Of a stretch of DNA of 64,000 nt, positions 7,717 through 15,759 are shown piece by piece. The notes below the pieces were generated by a model. That model was not told the DNA's origin. It was given only the letters and a program-made list of their open reading frames with translations, and did no database searches. This stretch comes from Nonomuraea africana (GTDB lineage Bacteria; Actinomycetota; Actinomycetes; Streptosporangiales; Streptosporangiaceae). The stretch covers positions 7,998,001 to 8,062,000 of the forward strand of contig NZ_JADBEF010000001.1 of assembly GCF_014873535.1 (NCBI RefSeq). The letters are read 5' to 3'. Numbering within the stretch: the first letter of the stretch is position 1; the number at the start of each line of letters is the position of its first letter. The position numbers were made by a program, and so were the translations under genes.

Positions 7717-8868
7717 GTGGGCGCACCATGGAACCGCCGGAGACGGTTGCTCGCGGGCGCCGTCGGGGGTGCGTTGTTCGGTGTCCTCGCGTTGGCCGAG
7801 GCGTACGGCGACCCGCGCGGCGACGACGGCCGGGCCGCCGTCGTCGGCCTGAGACTGGTGCTGTCGCTGTGCTTTCCGCTCGCCGCCCGTTATCCGATCA
7901 CCGCGATGTCCGTTGCGATGCTGTCGTTCCCGTACGCGATGCTGATCGGCGCGAAAGGCGTGGGCGGAGCTCAGCTCATCGCCGAACTGGTGCTCGTGGC
8001 GCATGCGGCCTACCGGGCGGAACCACGTCGTTCCCTCGCCGCGTCGGTGTGCGCCGCCGTGGTTCCGGCGGTCGCGCTCGTCTGGGGTGGTGAAGGCCTT
8101 TGGGAGTTCGTGTTCTTCGGCACATTGGTAAGCGCCGCCTGGAGCCTCGGCGCACTGCTGCGGCGGGAGCAGTCGCGCTCTCGTCAGCTGGCCGCGCTCG
8201 CTGCCGAACTGGCCGCGGAGCGGGAGGCGCGGGCGCGGGCGGCGGTGGCGGAAGAGCGCGCCCGCATCTCCCGTGAGCTGCACGACGCGGTGGCGCACAC
8301 GGTCAGCGTGATGACCATGCAGGCCGGGGTGGTGCGCCGCCGGCTGGCCGACCGGCCGGTCGAGCGCGACGCGCTGGTGCAGGTGGAGCAGCTTGGCCGG
8401 CGTTCTGTCACGGAGTTGCGCCGTGTGGTCGGCCTCCTGCGTCCCGACGACGCTGACGGGCTGGCTCCGCCGCCGTCTCTGCGGAGGGTCGACGACCTGG
8501 TGATGGAGGTGCGTTCGGCCGGGCTCCAGGTAACGTCCACGGTGTCCGGTACGCCAACCTTGCTGCCGTTGGGCGTTGACATGTCCGCGTACCGGATCGT
8601 CCAGGAGGCGTTGACGAACGTCTTGCGCCACGCGGTGGCGGCGGTCGCGACGGTGACCGTGGCGTACGAGCCGGACAGCGTCAGCGTCCGGGTGCTGGAC
8701 GACGGGCGGGGCGCCGCCGCACCGGGGCCGGGGCCGGACGGTGGGCACGGCCTGGTAGGGATGCGTGAACGTGTGGGCATGTTCGGCGGGGAGTTGCGTG
8801 CCGGCCCGTGTGCCGAGGGCGGCTTCGAGGTGTACGCGCGGTTTCCACTTGGAGAGGGGATGCGATGA
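7717..8868 (+). CDS. NarL-type sensor histidine kinase
   Basis: I choose the GTG at 7717 because GAGGAG lies six bases upstream; an ATG at 7702 is also in frame. The product is 383 residues. The N-terminal half holds several membrane segments, followed by a coiled linker. The HisKA_3 box reads ARISRELHDAVAHTVSVM with the phospho-acceptor His. The ATPase domain shows IVQEALTNVLRHA (N box), VLDDGRG (G1) and GHGLVGMRERVGMFGG (G2). It overlaps the response regulator start by ATGA, so the two are translationally coupled. The signal is unknown; the divergent membrane protein may be involved. Confidence 0.93.
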   Translation: MGAPWNRRRRLLAGAVGGALFGVLALAEAYGDPRGDDGRAAVVGLRLVLSLCFPLAARYPITAMSVAMLSFPYAMLIGAKGVGGAQLIAELVLVAHAAYRAEPRRSLAASVCAAVVPAVALVWGGEGLWEFVFFGTLVSAAWSLGALLRREQSRSRQLAALAAELAAEREARARAAVAEERARISRELHDAVAHTVSVMTMQAGVVRRRLADRPVERDALVQVEQLGRRSVTELRRVVGLLRPDDADGLAPPPSLRRVDDLVMEVRSAGLQVTSTVSGTPTLLPLGVDMSAYRIVQEALTNVLRHAVAAVATVTVAYEPDSVSVRVLDDGRGAAAPGPGPDGGHGLVGMRERVGMFGGELRAGPCAEGGFEVYARFPLGEGMR

Positions 8869-9521
8869 TCCGGGTGCTGCTGGCCGACGACGAGGCGATC
8901 GTGCGGGCCGGCCTGCGCATGCTGATCTCCGACGAGCCGGACATGGACGTCGTTGGGGAGGCGGCCGACGGCAACGAGGCGGTGCGGGTGGCCGCCGCGC
9001 GCAGGCCCGATGTGGTGCTCATGGACGCCCGCATGCCGGGACTCGACGGCATCGCCGCCGCCCGCGCTATCGCCGAGGCGCATCCCGAGATCAAGGTGCT
9101 GGTGCTCACCACGTTCGACGAAGAGGCCATCGTGGACGGGGCGCTGCGCGCCGGTGTCGCCGGCTTCCTGCTCAAGGTGTCACCTCCGGAGCAGTTGCTG
9201 GAGGCGCTGCGTGAGGTGGCCGCCGGGCGCGGTCTGCTCGACCCGGCGGTGGTTCCGCGGGTAATCGGCGGGTACGTACGAGCACCGGAGCCGCTGCCCC
9301 GAGACTCGGCGCTCGACCGGCTCACCGGCCGGGAGGCCGAGGTGCTCGCCCTTGTCGGCCGGGGGCTGTCGAACTCCGAGATCGCAGCTCGGCTGTACCT
9401 TGGAGAAACCACGGTGAAGACGCACCTGGGCCGGGCGTTGGACAAGCTCGGGCTCCGCGACCGCTCGCAAGCCATCGCCTTCGCATACAGGAGCGGACTC
9501 ATCCGTCCCGGCGAGGACTGA
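8865..9521 (+). CDS. NarL/FixJ-family response regulator
   Basis: The protein has 218 residues and starts at the ATG overlapping the kinase stop. The receiver domain has the acidic pair in LLADDEA, the phospho-acceptor Asp in DVVLMDARMPG, and conserved Thr/Lys in LVLTTFDEE and FLLKVSPPE. The LuxR-type helix-turn-helix is LTGREAEVLALVGRGLSNSE followed by IAARLYLGETTVKTHLGRAL. It probably controls the divergent membrane gene and itself. A truncated copy, about 90% identical over 141 residues, lies at 9944-10411. Confidence 0.95.
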   Translation: MIRVLLADDEAIVRAGLRMLISDEPDMDVVGEAADGNEAVRVAAARRPDVVLMDARMPGLDGIAAARAIAEAHPEIKVLVLTTFDEEAIVDGALRAGVAGFLLKVSPPEQLLEALREVAAGRGLLDPAVVPRVIGGYVRAPEPLPRDSALDRLTGREAEVLALVGRGLSNSEIAARLYLGETTVKTHLGRALDKLGLRDRSQAIAFAYRSGLIRPGED

Positions 9522-9653
9522 GCGGTCACGAGGCGGACTTGTTCGCCGATTCCCTCAAGCCGCGGGTCACCGTCCGGCAGGATCGACTTAAGGACGGTCA
9601 CGTCCACGGACGTGGTGTATGAATCGATCTTCGCGTGATCCTGTTTCTGCAGG

Positions 9654-9800
9654 TTAAGCGGTAAGTGTCTGCGTGAGTGGGTTCTGTGCGGGTGTGTCGC
9701 CGGGGATCACGTGGATCCGGGCTTTGGTGAGGATGTCCAGGCTCATGTAGCGGCGGGCTTCGACCCACTCGTCGGTCTGCTCGGCCAGCACGGCGCCGAT
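9654..9800 (-). pseudogene. C-terminal remnant of IS256-family transposase
   Basis: The minus strand encodes IGAVLAEQTDEWVEARRYMS followed by a short tail and TAA. This is the characteristic C-terminus of IS256-type transposases. Nothing upstream continues the protein. The fragment lies between the complete response regulator and its truncated copy, so the element may have taken part in that rearrangement. Confidence 0.7.
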
Positions 9801-9943
9801 CGATCTGGCTGATCATGAGGCATGGCGTGCCCCCTGCCTGCGGTGCCTCACGTTAATGAGACGGCCGGGGTGCGCAAGGGCTCACTGATCACGAGGCAAC
9901 TCCTCATTTTCCGGGGATCCGCTCGATTGGCCGTCATGCCCTG

Positions 9944-10411
9944 GCCAACGCCCGCGCGATCGCCGAGGCGCATCCCGAGGTCAAGGTGCTGGTGCTGACC
10001 ACGTTCGACGAAGAGGCCATCGTGCACGGGGCGCTGCGCGCCGGAGTCGCGGGTTCCCTGCTCAAGGTCTCGCCGCCCGAGCAGTTGCTGGAGGCTCTGC
10101 GTGAGGTGGCCGCCGGACGCGGTCTGCTCGATCCGGCGGTGGTGCCGCGGGTGATCGGCAGGTACGCACGAGCGCCGCAGCCCCTACCCCGGGACCCGGC
10201 GCTCGACAAGCTCACTGGCCGGGAGTCCGAGGTCCTCGCCCTTGTGGGCCGGGGACTGTCGAACTCCGAGATCGCGGGCCGGCTGTACCTCGGGGAGACC
10301 ACAGTGAAGACGCACCTTGGCCGAGCCCTGGACAAGCTCGGGTTGCGTGACCGCTCGCAGGCCATCACCTTCGCCTGCGAGAGCGGACTCGTCCGTCCCG
10401 GTGAGAACTGA
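9944..10411 (+). pseudogene. 5'-truncated duplicate response regulator
   Basis: The frame matches the second half of the receiver domain and the whole LuxR-type DNA-binding domain of the regulator at 8865; I count about 14 differences in 141 residues. The first ~60 residues, with the phospho-acceptor Asp, are absent, and homology begins abruptly at ANARAIAEAHPE. An internal start near 9986 could still express a DNA-binding fragment. The 3' neighbour is a convergent membrane protein gene, as in the first system. Confidence 0.8.
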
Positions 10412-10422
10412 GTGGGCGGACA

Positions 10423-11088
10423 TCAGACGAGGGCGGCGGGCTCCGCCTCGGGCTCGGCGATGGCGACGAGCCGACCGGCCAGGGGTATGAAGCCTGCCAG
10501 CTGCACCAGCCCGCCCACGATGGTGACGGCCAGGGGGAACTCACCGCTGGACAGGATGAAACCGACCACCAGGAGCACGGCCGACCAGCGTGGAAGGACG
10601 CCGGTGCGGAGGATTGCAGCGGCCAGCACGACCAGACCGATCACGACCGAGGCCAGCATGGGCAGCATGACCCAATCGAACCAGGGAGAGGCCTGGTATC
10701 GCTGGTAGGCAGCGATGGCCTCGGCGGCGACTCCGCCTTCGGGGGCCAGGCCCAGGACGACCGGCCGCATGCCCGACACGACTAGGCCGAGCGCACCGGC
10801 CAGGGCGAACAGTAGGCCGGAGATCGTCCCGGCCAGCGGTGCCCGGCCGTGCAGCACCCGCATCACGGCCAGGCCGATGGGGATGAAGCAGGCAACGAAG
10901 ATCATGTAGAGGACGGTGCTGAGGGCGTAGGTGTCCCGGTTGGCGGCCACCTGGGCGAGGTAGACCGCCGCGTCGATCCTGGGAAGGCCGACGTTTTCGA
11001 CCAGATGCCAGACCGCGCCGGCGAGAGGACCCACGGCGATCGCCGCGGCGAGCAGGAACGGCCTACGGGGGGTGGGGGACGTGCTCAT
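10423..11088 (-). CDS. Multi-span membrane protein
   Basis: The ATG at 11088 is preceded by GGAGTACC and gives 221 residues. Hydrophobic segments include FLLAAAIAVGPLAGAVWHLV, LSTVLYMIFVACFIPIGLAV, TISGLLFALAGALGLVV and VVIGLVVLAAAILR, about six spans in all, resembling DUF4386-like proteins. It is divergent from the kinase at 11242 and convergent with the truncated response regulator. Like the gene at 6803 it is probably part of the regulon of the neighbouring two-component system; function unknown. Confidence 0.75.
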   Translation of the reverse strand: MSTSPTPRRPFLLAAAIAVGPLAGAVWHLVENVGLPRIDAAVYLAQVAANRDTYALSTVLYMIFVACFIPIGLAVMRVLHGRAPLAGTISGLLFALAGALGLVVSGMRPVVLGLAPEGGVAAEAIAAYQRYQASPWFDWVMLPMLASVVIGLVVLAAAILRTGVLPRWSAVLLVVGFILSSGEFPLAVTIVGGLVQLAGFIPLAGRLVAIAEPEAEPAALV

Positions 11089-11241
11089 GGTTGGTACTCC
11101 TCGGTAAATCGCGGCCTTTTGCCGTATGCCGAGAACACTGACGCAGTCCTGTCCCGGGCCGCCTGAGGCGGCTGTCTCCTCCTCGAATAGGGACGATATG
11201 TCCCGTGTGGTTGGGACATCGCATAGCGGACAATTCTCCAT

Positions 11242-13230
11242 ATGCGTTCGCGTCTGGTGATGATGGGGGAGTTGGTCGCGGGGGCCGCCGCCGCAGCGAC
11301 CCTGGCCGGGTTCGCGCTGCGGCTGCGGTCATCGGCAGGCTTCGCCGACGACTACTGGTTGTGGATCTCGATCACGGCCATGGTGTACGGCGCGCCCGGC
11401 GCGTTCCTCATCCGGCGCGGCCGGACGATTCTGGGCTGGCTGTTCGTCGCGGTGAGCGCGAGCGCCGCGACGAGCGTCTTCACCGGGGAGTACGCCGCCG
11501 TCGCGAGCGGACAGGGCTGGCCCAGCCGGCTGGTCATGCTCTGGCTGTCGGTGTGCAGTTGGCTGCCCGCCTACGTGATCGTGGCGGCTGTCGTCCCCTA
11601 CTGGCTGCCATCGGGCGAGCGGCCGACGGGGGTGTTCCGCCCGTTGATGTACGTCGGGTGCGCCTCCGTGGTGGCCGGAACAGTCGCGTGGGCGTTGTTG
11701 CCGTGGGAGCACAGCGACGATCGGGCGCTGGCCGACAGTGGGCTGGTCAACCCGCTGGGCGTCGCGGGGGCCGAGGCGCTGCTCCAGGTCTGCCTGGTCA
11801 TGGTCGCGGTCGCGGCGCTGGGCGGGCTCGCGTCCCTCGGCGTACGCCTGCTCCGAGCCGACGGCGACGAGCGCGGCCAGTTGGCCTGGGTGGCCGCCGG
11901 TATGGCGAGCACCCTGCTCCTGCTGGTCGCCGCCCAGACGGTCGAGGCACGCGGCTCTGGGGTCCTGCTGGCAGCCTCGGCCGTGCCATTGCCGATCTCT
12001 GTATTGCTGGCGATCCAGCGGTACCGGATGTGGAACATGGAGAAGGTGCTGCGCCGCGGACTGGTTTGGGCGCTCATGTCAGCCGAGATCGCGCTCTGCT
12101 ACGCGGTGGTCGTCGCGCTGCTCGGAGATCTCCTCGGCCGCAGCGTCGGGGCTCCCCTCGTCGCCGCAGCGGTGGTGGCGATCAGCGTGGCTCCCGTACA
12201 CAGGTTTCTGCAGAGGGGGGTACGGCGGCTGCTGTACGGCGAGGCGGCGGATCCGTACGACGCGCTGGGGCGGTTGGGCGCGACCCTGGAGACGGCGGCG
12301 GCTCCCGCCGAGGCGCTCGAGCGGCTGGCCGGGGACGTCGCCAGGATCCTCCAGGTTGCGGCCGTGTGGGTGCTGGTGCTGGACGGGCCGGAGTCTCGTC
12401 ACGGAGACGATCTCGGCGTGGACCCGGTGCGGGTGTCATTGGTGCACGCCGGGGAGACGGTGGGGGAGATGCTGCTGACCCGGCCGCGCGCCGGAGAGTT
12501 CCGTCCCGCCGAGGCTCGGCTGCTGCACGTCCTGGCCCGGCAGGCAGGTGCGGCAGCGCACGCCGCCCGGCTCGCGGCGGATCTGGATCGGTCGAGGCGG
12601 GCGCTGGTCGCCGCGCGCGCTGAGGAACGCCGCCGACTGCGCCGGGATCTGCACGATCATCTCGGGCCGAGCCTGTCGGCCGTACACCTGCAACTGGAGA
12701 CCGTGCGTGACACGGTGGCGACCGATCCGGACGGGGCGCGTGCGCTTGCCGACCGGTGCGCCACATGGGTGGCCGGCGCCGTCGGCGATGTCCGTCGCAT
12801 CGTGGATGGCCTCGGCCCGTCCGCCTTGGATGATCTGGGCTTGGCCGAGGCGCTGCGCGCGCAGGCGGCGAGGTTCCACCGTCCCGGGCTGGAGATCCGG
12901 TTGCGCCTGCCCGAGCAGGGACTGCCGCCGCTTCCGGCCGCCACCGAGGCAGCTGCCCTGCGCATCGTGGGCGAGGCGCTAGCCAACACCGCCCGGCACG
13001 CGCGCGCCGGCGGCTGCGACATAGATGTGGAGCTGACGCCGGACGCGCTCTGCTTCTCTGTGCGCGACGACGGCGTGGGCATGGGGAGCTCTGACCACGG
13101 GCGGCGAGTGGGCGTGGGCCTGGAGTCGATGGCCGAGGCCGCCGCCCAGCTTGACGGGAAATGCGAGATCCTTGTCCCAGCCGGCGGGGGCACCGAGATC
13201 CGCGTGCGGCTGCCGAGAGCCGAGGTGTGA
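11242..13230 (+). CDS. NarL-type sensor histidine kinase with large membrane domain
   Basis: The protein has 662 residues. The first ~300 contain many hydrophobic segments, followed by a GAF-like region (about residues 330-440). The HisKA_3 box reads RRRLRRDLHDHLGPSLSAV with the phospho-acceptor His, and the ATPase domain shows IVGEALANTARHA and VRDDGVGMG. The response regulator starts one base after the stop. The wide divergent gap to the membrane gene at 11088 holds the likely shared promoter region. The stimulus is unknown, though a membrane-embedded ligand or cell-envelope signal is plausible for this architecture. Confidence 0.93.
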   Translation: MRSRLVMMGELVAGAAAAATLAGFALRLRSSAGFADDYWLWISITAMVYGAPGAFLIRRGRTILGWLFVAVSASAATSVFTGEYAAVASGQGWPSRLVMLWLSVCSWLPAYVIVAAVVPYWLPSGERPTGVFRPLMYVGCASVVAGTVAWALLPWEHSDDRALADSGLVNPLGVAGAEALLQVCLVMVAVAALGGLASLGVRLLRADGDERGQLAWVAAGMASTLLLLVAAQTVEARGSGVLLAASAVPLPISVLLAIQRYRMWNMEKVLRRGLVWALMSAEIALCYAVVVALLGDLLGRSVGAPLVAAAVVAISVAPVHRFLQRGVRRLLYGEAADPYDALGRLGATLETAAAPAEALERLAGDVARILQVAAVWVLVLDGPESRHGDDLGVDPVRVSLVHAGETVGEMLLTRPRAGEFRPAEARLLHVLARQAGAAAHAARLAADLDRSRRALVAARAEERRRLRRDLHDHLGPSLSAVHLQLETVRDTVATDPDGARALADRCATWVAGAVGDVRRIVDGLGPSALDDLGLAEALRAQAARFHRPGLEIRLRLPEQGLPPLPAATEAAALRIVGEALANTARHARAGGCDIDVELTPDALCFSVRDDGVGMGSSDHGRRVGVGLESMAEAAAQLDGKCEILVPAGGGTEIRVRLPRAEV

Positions 13231-13231
13231 G

Positions 13232-13891
13232 ATGCGCGTTCTGATCGTGGATGACCACCCCATGTACCGGGAGGGACTGGTCGCGGCGCTCTCCGGCCAG
13301 CCCGGCGTCACGGTCGTGGGTGAGGCGGGCGACGGGGCGGCCGCCGTCGAACTGGCCGTCAGGCGCGCTCCCGACATCGTCCTGATGGATCTGCATATGC
13401 CGGTCATGAACGGCGTCGAGGCCACCGGGCGCTTGCTGAGCGAGCGGCCGGATATCGCGATCGTGGTCCTGACGATGCTGGAGTCCGACGACTCGCTGGC
13501 GGCGGCCGTACGAGCAGGCGCTCGTGGCTACCTCCTCAAGGGGGCGGGCCGGGCCGAGATCCTTCGGGCGCTGGAGACGTGCATGGAGGGCGGTGCCTAC
13601 TTCGGCCCGAACGCCGCCCGGGCACTCGCCGGGCTCGTCGGCTCCGAGCCCCGGCGGACCGTCGCCAACCCGGTCCTGCCCGAGCTTACCGAGCGCGAGG
13701 TGGAGATCCTCGACCTGATGGCGCGCGGACTGTCCAACGCCGCCATCGCCTCCCGGCTCTACGTCTCCGACAAGACGGTCCGTAACTACGTCAGCGCCGT
13801 GTATGGCAAGCTCGGCGTCAACGACCGCGCCGCCGCGGTGGCACGAGCCCGCGATGCCGGACTGGGCTCTGGACTGCCCGGCGGGCGCTGA
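13232..13891 (+). CDS. NarL/FixJ-family response regulator
   Basis: The protein has 219 residues and lies one base after the kinase stop. The receiver domain has IVDDHPMYREGL, DIVLMDLHMPVMNG (phospho-acceptor Asp), VVLTML and YLLKGAGRAE. The LuxR helix-turn-helix is LTEREVEILDLMARGLSNAA then IASRLYVSDKTVRNYVS. It differs clearly from the 8865 regulator, so the two systems are not a recent duplicate of each other. Likely targets are its own operon and the divergent membrane gene. Confidence 0.95.
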   Translation: MRVLIVDDHPMYREGLVAALSGQPGVTVVGEAGDGAAAVELAVRRAPDIVLMDLHMPVMNGVEATGRLLSERPDIAIVVLTMLESDDSLAAAVRAGARGYLLKGAGRAEILRALETCMEGGAYFGPNAARALAGLVGSEPRRTVANPVLPELTEREVEILDLMARGLSNAAIASRLYVSDKTVRNYVSAVYGKLGVNDRAAAVARARDAGLGSGLPGGR

Positions 13892-14038
13892 GTGCCCCGC
13901 ATGCAACGCGCTCGCCTTGATCAAGTCACCGCTCGAAAAGCCGATCTTACTCACCATGCCTCTGCCTGCGAGGCTACAAGCGGTGACTTCGGGCCGGTCT
14001 CCCCGAGCTGGGCCCCGCGAGGTCCATGAGCAGGCTGT

Positions 14039-14227
14039 GTGGGAAGACCGTGCAGGTGGTCCCGATCTGAGACTGCTCGTGAAGTGGCCCGGTGTCGCCG
14101 TCAGGAACTACCGCAGGCAAAGAACTTCTACCACCAGCAGTACTTGTGGAAGAACCCTGGCGGATACTGCGGGATCGGCGGCACCGGCGTCGCTTGCCCG
14201 GTAGGCATCGCGCCTGCTGGCGAGTGA
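14039..14227 (+). CDS. Short peptide with GY-CGIGGTG-ACP motif, copy 2
   Basis: The conserved part reads ELPQAKNFYHQQYLWKNP then GGYCGIGGTGVACPVG and ends IAPAGE, nearly the same as copy 1 at 6569. The true start is uncertain: the frame opens at a GTG at 14039, but upstream residues look unconserved and part of the leader may be lost. The stop overlaps the GTG of the partner frame (14224), as in copy 1. If this is a leader-core peptide, the ELPQAK-FYHQQYLWKNP part would be the leader and the Cys-Gly tail the core; this is speculation. Confidence 0.5.
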   Translation: MGRPCRWSRSETAREVARCRRQELPQAKNFYHQQYLWKNPGGYCGIGGTGVACPVGIAPAGE

Positions 14228-14674
14228 AACAAGGTCGTCTTAGACGAGGTCTCGGTCCTCTGGGCCGAGCACCTCGGTCAGCCGTTTCCGGGCATGGGGG
14301 ACGTCTTCCCGGAGTTCGTGCTCGCGGATGCCTACATGGCGGGCATTGTGACCTCGTATGTCGGCTCTCAGTGCGGCGTTCTCATGGAGGAGCAACGTGG
14401 TCTCTTGAGTTCATGCGCGCGTGATCTCCGGTGGGTACTCAGGCGCGTTTGTGGTCGAGAGGCACGAGCTTTCGTGGCCCGATCAGTGCGCATCACAGAC
14501 CTGATCCTGGGCCGAGCAACGCTGGAAGAGCGTCGGGCAGTGACAGCGGCGACAGTCTTCTCTACAGGGTCAAAGGCGGCCCGCTGCGCGGCCCGCCGGG
14601 CGCGCTGGTCGTTCTGCGTGCCCGGGCTGCGGCTCTCCGGCCGGTCCGGGCACGCACCGCCCGCGCGCCCGTGA
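14224..14674 (+). pseudogene. Peptide-partner gene, copy 2, frameshifted near start
   Basis: GTG at 14224 overlaps the peptide stop, but one extra base within the next few codons puts it out of frame with the conserved part, which reads VVLDEVSVLWAEHLGQPFPG and continues with DVFPEFVLADAYMAGIVTSY and LLSSCARDLRWVLRRV. This order of blocks resembles a family of small actinobacterial hypothetical proteins with a DxAG-x-V-S motif. An internal ATG at 14294 could start a shorter product. The C-terminal part beyond about 14530 is not conserved-looking. The family's function is unknown. Confidence 0.45.
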
Positions 14675-14696
14675 GGTCGACCTGGCCGGCGGCGTC

Positions 14697-15101
14697 GTGC
14701 GGAACGCGAAAGGCCAGGTGATCCCCGTCGTGAAGACCGGCATCCGGCGGGCTGTGGCGACTGGCCTGTGCCAGAGCGTTCTCATCAGGTCGCCCCTGGG
14801 GTCCGTCACGGTGAGGCTCACAGGTGGCCTCGGCGGCAATGAGGTGACCGTCGAGAACATGGTGGTCGACGTGGCGGTGGCGCGGACCGCCGCTACGCTG
14901 ACCGGCATCCAGCTGGGGCGTGACGCCGGCACCCTGGACGCCGTACCAGGGCTGAGGGGTCCGGTCGGCACATTCGGCGGGCAGGGCAGGACGATCACCC
15001 TGCGTGATGTCAGGCTGCAGGCGTGGGCCGTGACCGCCGCGACCTTCAGCCTCCCCGACCTCACGATGAAGGTGATTCCGGGCGTGCATGAGTGCTTCTA
15101 G
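14697..15101 (+). pseudogene. DUF6230 protein, N-terminal part missing
   Basis: The product matches the C-terminal half of DUF6230 proteins: ATGLCQSVLI, a PLGSVTVRLTGG strand, IQLGRDAGTLDAVPGLRGP, GTFGGQGRTITLRDVRLQAW and a terminal HECF. Family members normally begin with a cytoplasmic tail, a membrane anchor and a further beta-rich segment; none of this is visible in any frame upstream. The first in-frame start is GTG at 14697. It is followed by its usual partner, DUF6114. Family members are secreted or membrane-anchored beta proteins of unknown role. Confidence 0.65.
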
Positions 15102-15163
15102 CGCGGCCCGGTCGTGCGATGGCGATGGCGCGGGGCTGAGGGCGGGACCTGTGGAGGAGGACA

Positions 15164-15712
15164 ATGAGGTCGTGGCGGCAGTCGCGCCCGTTCTGGGGCG
15201 GCCTGTTGGTCTTGCTGGCGGGGATGGAGCTGCTCAGCATCCCGTTCACGATGAATGCGCTGCCGGTGGTGGTCATGTCCGGCTCGGTGGGGGCCGTCTA
15301 CCTGATCGCGCTCGTGATGATGATCCTGGGCGTGCTGCTCTGGCTACAGCCCGGGCAGCGGGTTTTCCTGGGTGTCGTGGCCATGCTGTTGTCGCTGGCG
15401 TCCTTCATCTACTCCAACCTGGGTGGCTTCCTGGTCGGCATGAGTCTGGGCTTGGTGGGCGGCGCGCTGGCCGTCGCCTGGACTCCTGTCGACCGGCCAG
15501 TGATCCGCCTGGGCTCCATCGACGTTCGCGTGGTGCTCGCCTCCGCCCTCGTGTTCTTCTCGCGTGCGCAGGCGATGTGCCGGGTGGCACCTGGCGGCCT
15601 TCTGTCGCCTCGCCGGCGGATGGCGCAGGCGGGCCGGGATTCCGGCGCCGATCCCACTGGCGTGGATCACGCGGGTGTGGATTCGGCCGCGGCGTCGCGC
15701 AGGTCGGGCTGA
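15164..15712 (+). CDS. DUF6114 membrane protein
   Basis: The protein has 182 residues and begins MRSWRQSRPFWGGLLVLLAG. Four hydrophobic spans fill the first ~100 residues (WGGLLVLLAGMELLSIPF, VYLIALVMMILGVLLWL, VFLGVVAMLLSLASFIYS, FLVGMSLGLVGGALAVAW). This is the DUF6114 pattern, and these genes regularly follow DUF6230. The tail after residue ~115 is poorly conserved-looking. With its partner truncated, the pair may not work. Confidence 0.8.
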   Translation: MRSWRQSRPFWGGLLVLLAGMELLSIPFTMNALPVVVMSGSVGAVYLIALVMMILGVLLWLQPGQRVFLGVVAMLLSLASFIYSNLGGFLVGMSLGLVGGALAVAWTPVDRPVIRLGSIDVRVVLASALVFFSRAQAMCRVAPGGLLSPRRRMAQAGRDSGADPTGVDHAGVDSAAASRRSG

Positions 15713-15759
15713 GATCCGGGGCTCGTATACGCCGTTGAGCACCTGCTGTGGTGCCGCCT

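Noticed and set aside
12182..13957. 591-codon minus-strand frame over the second kinase and regulator
   Set aside because: Arg/Pro-rich shadow of two convincing plus-strand genes.
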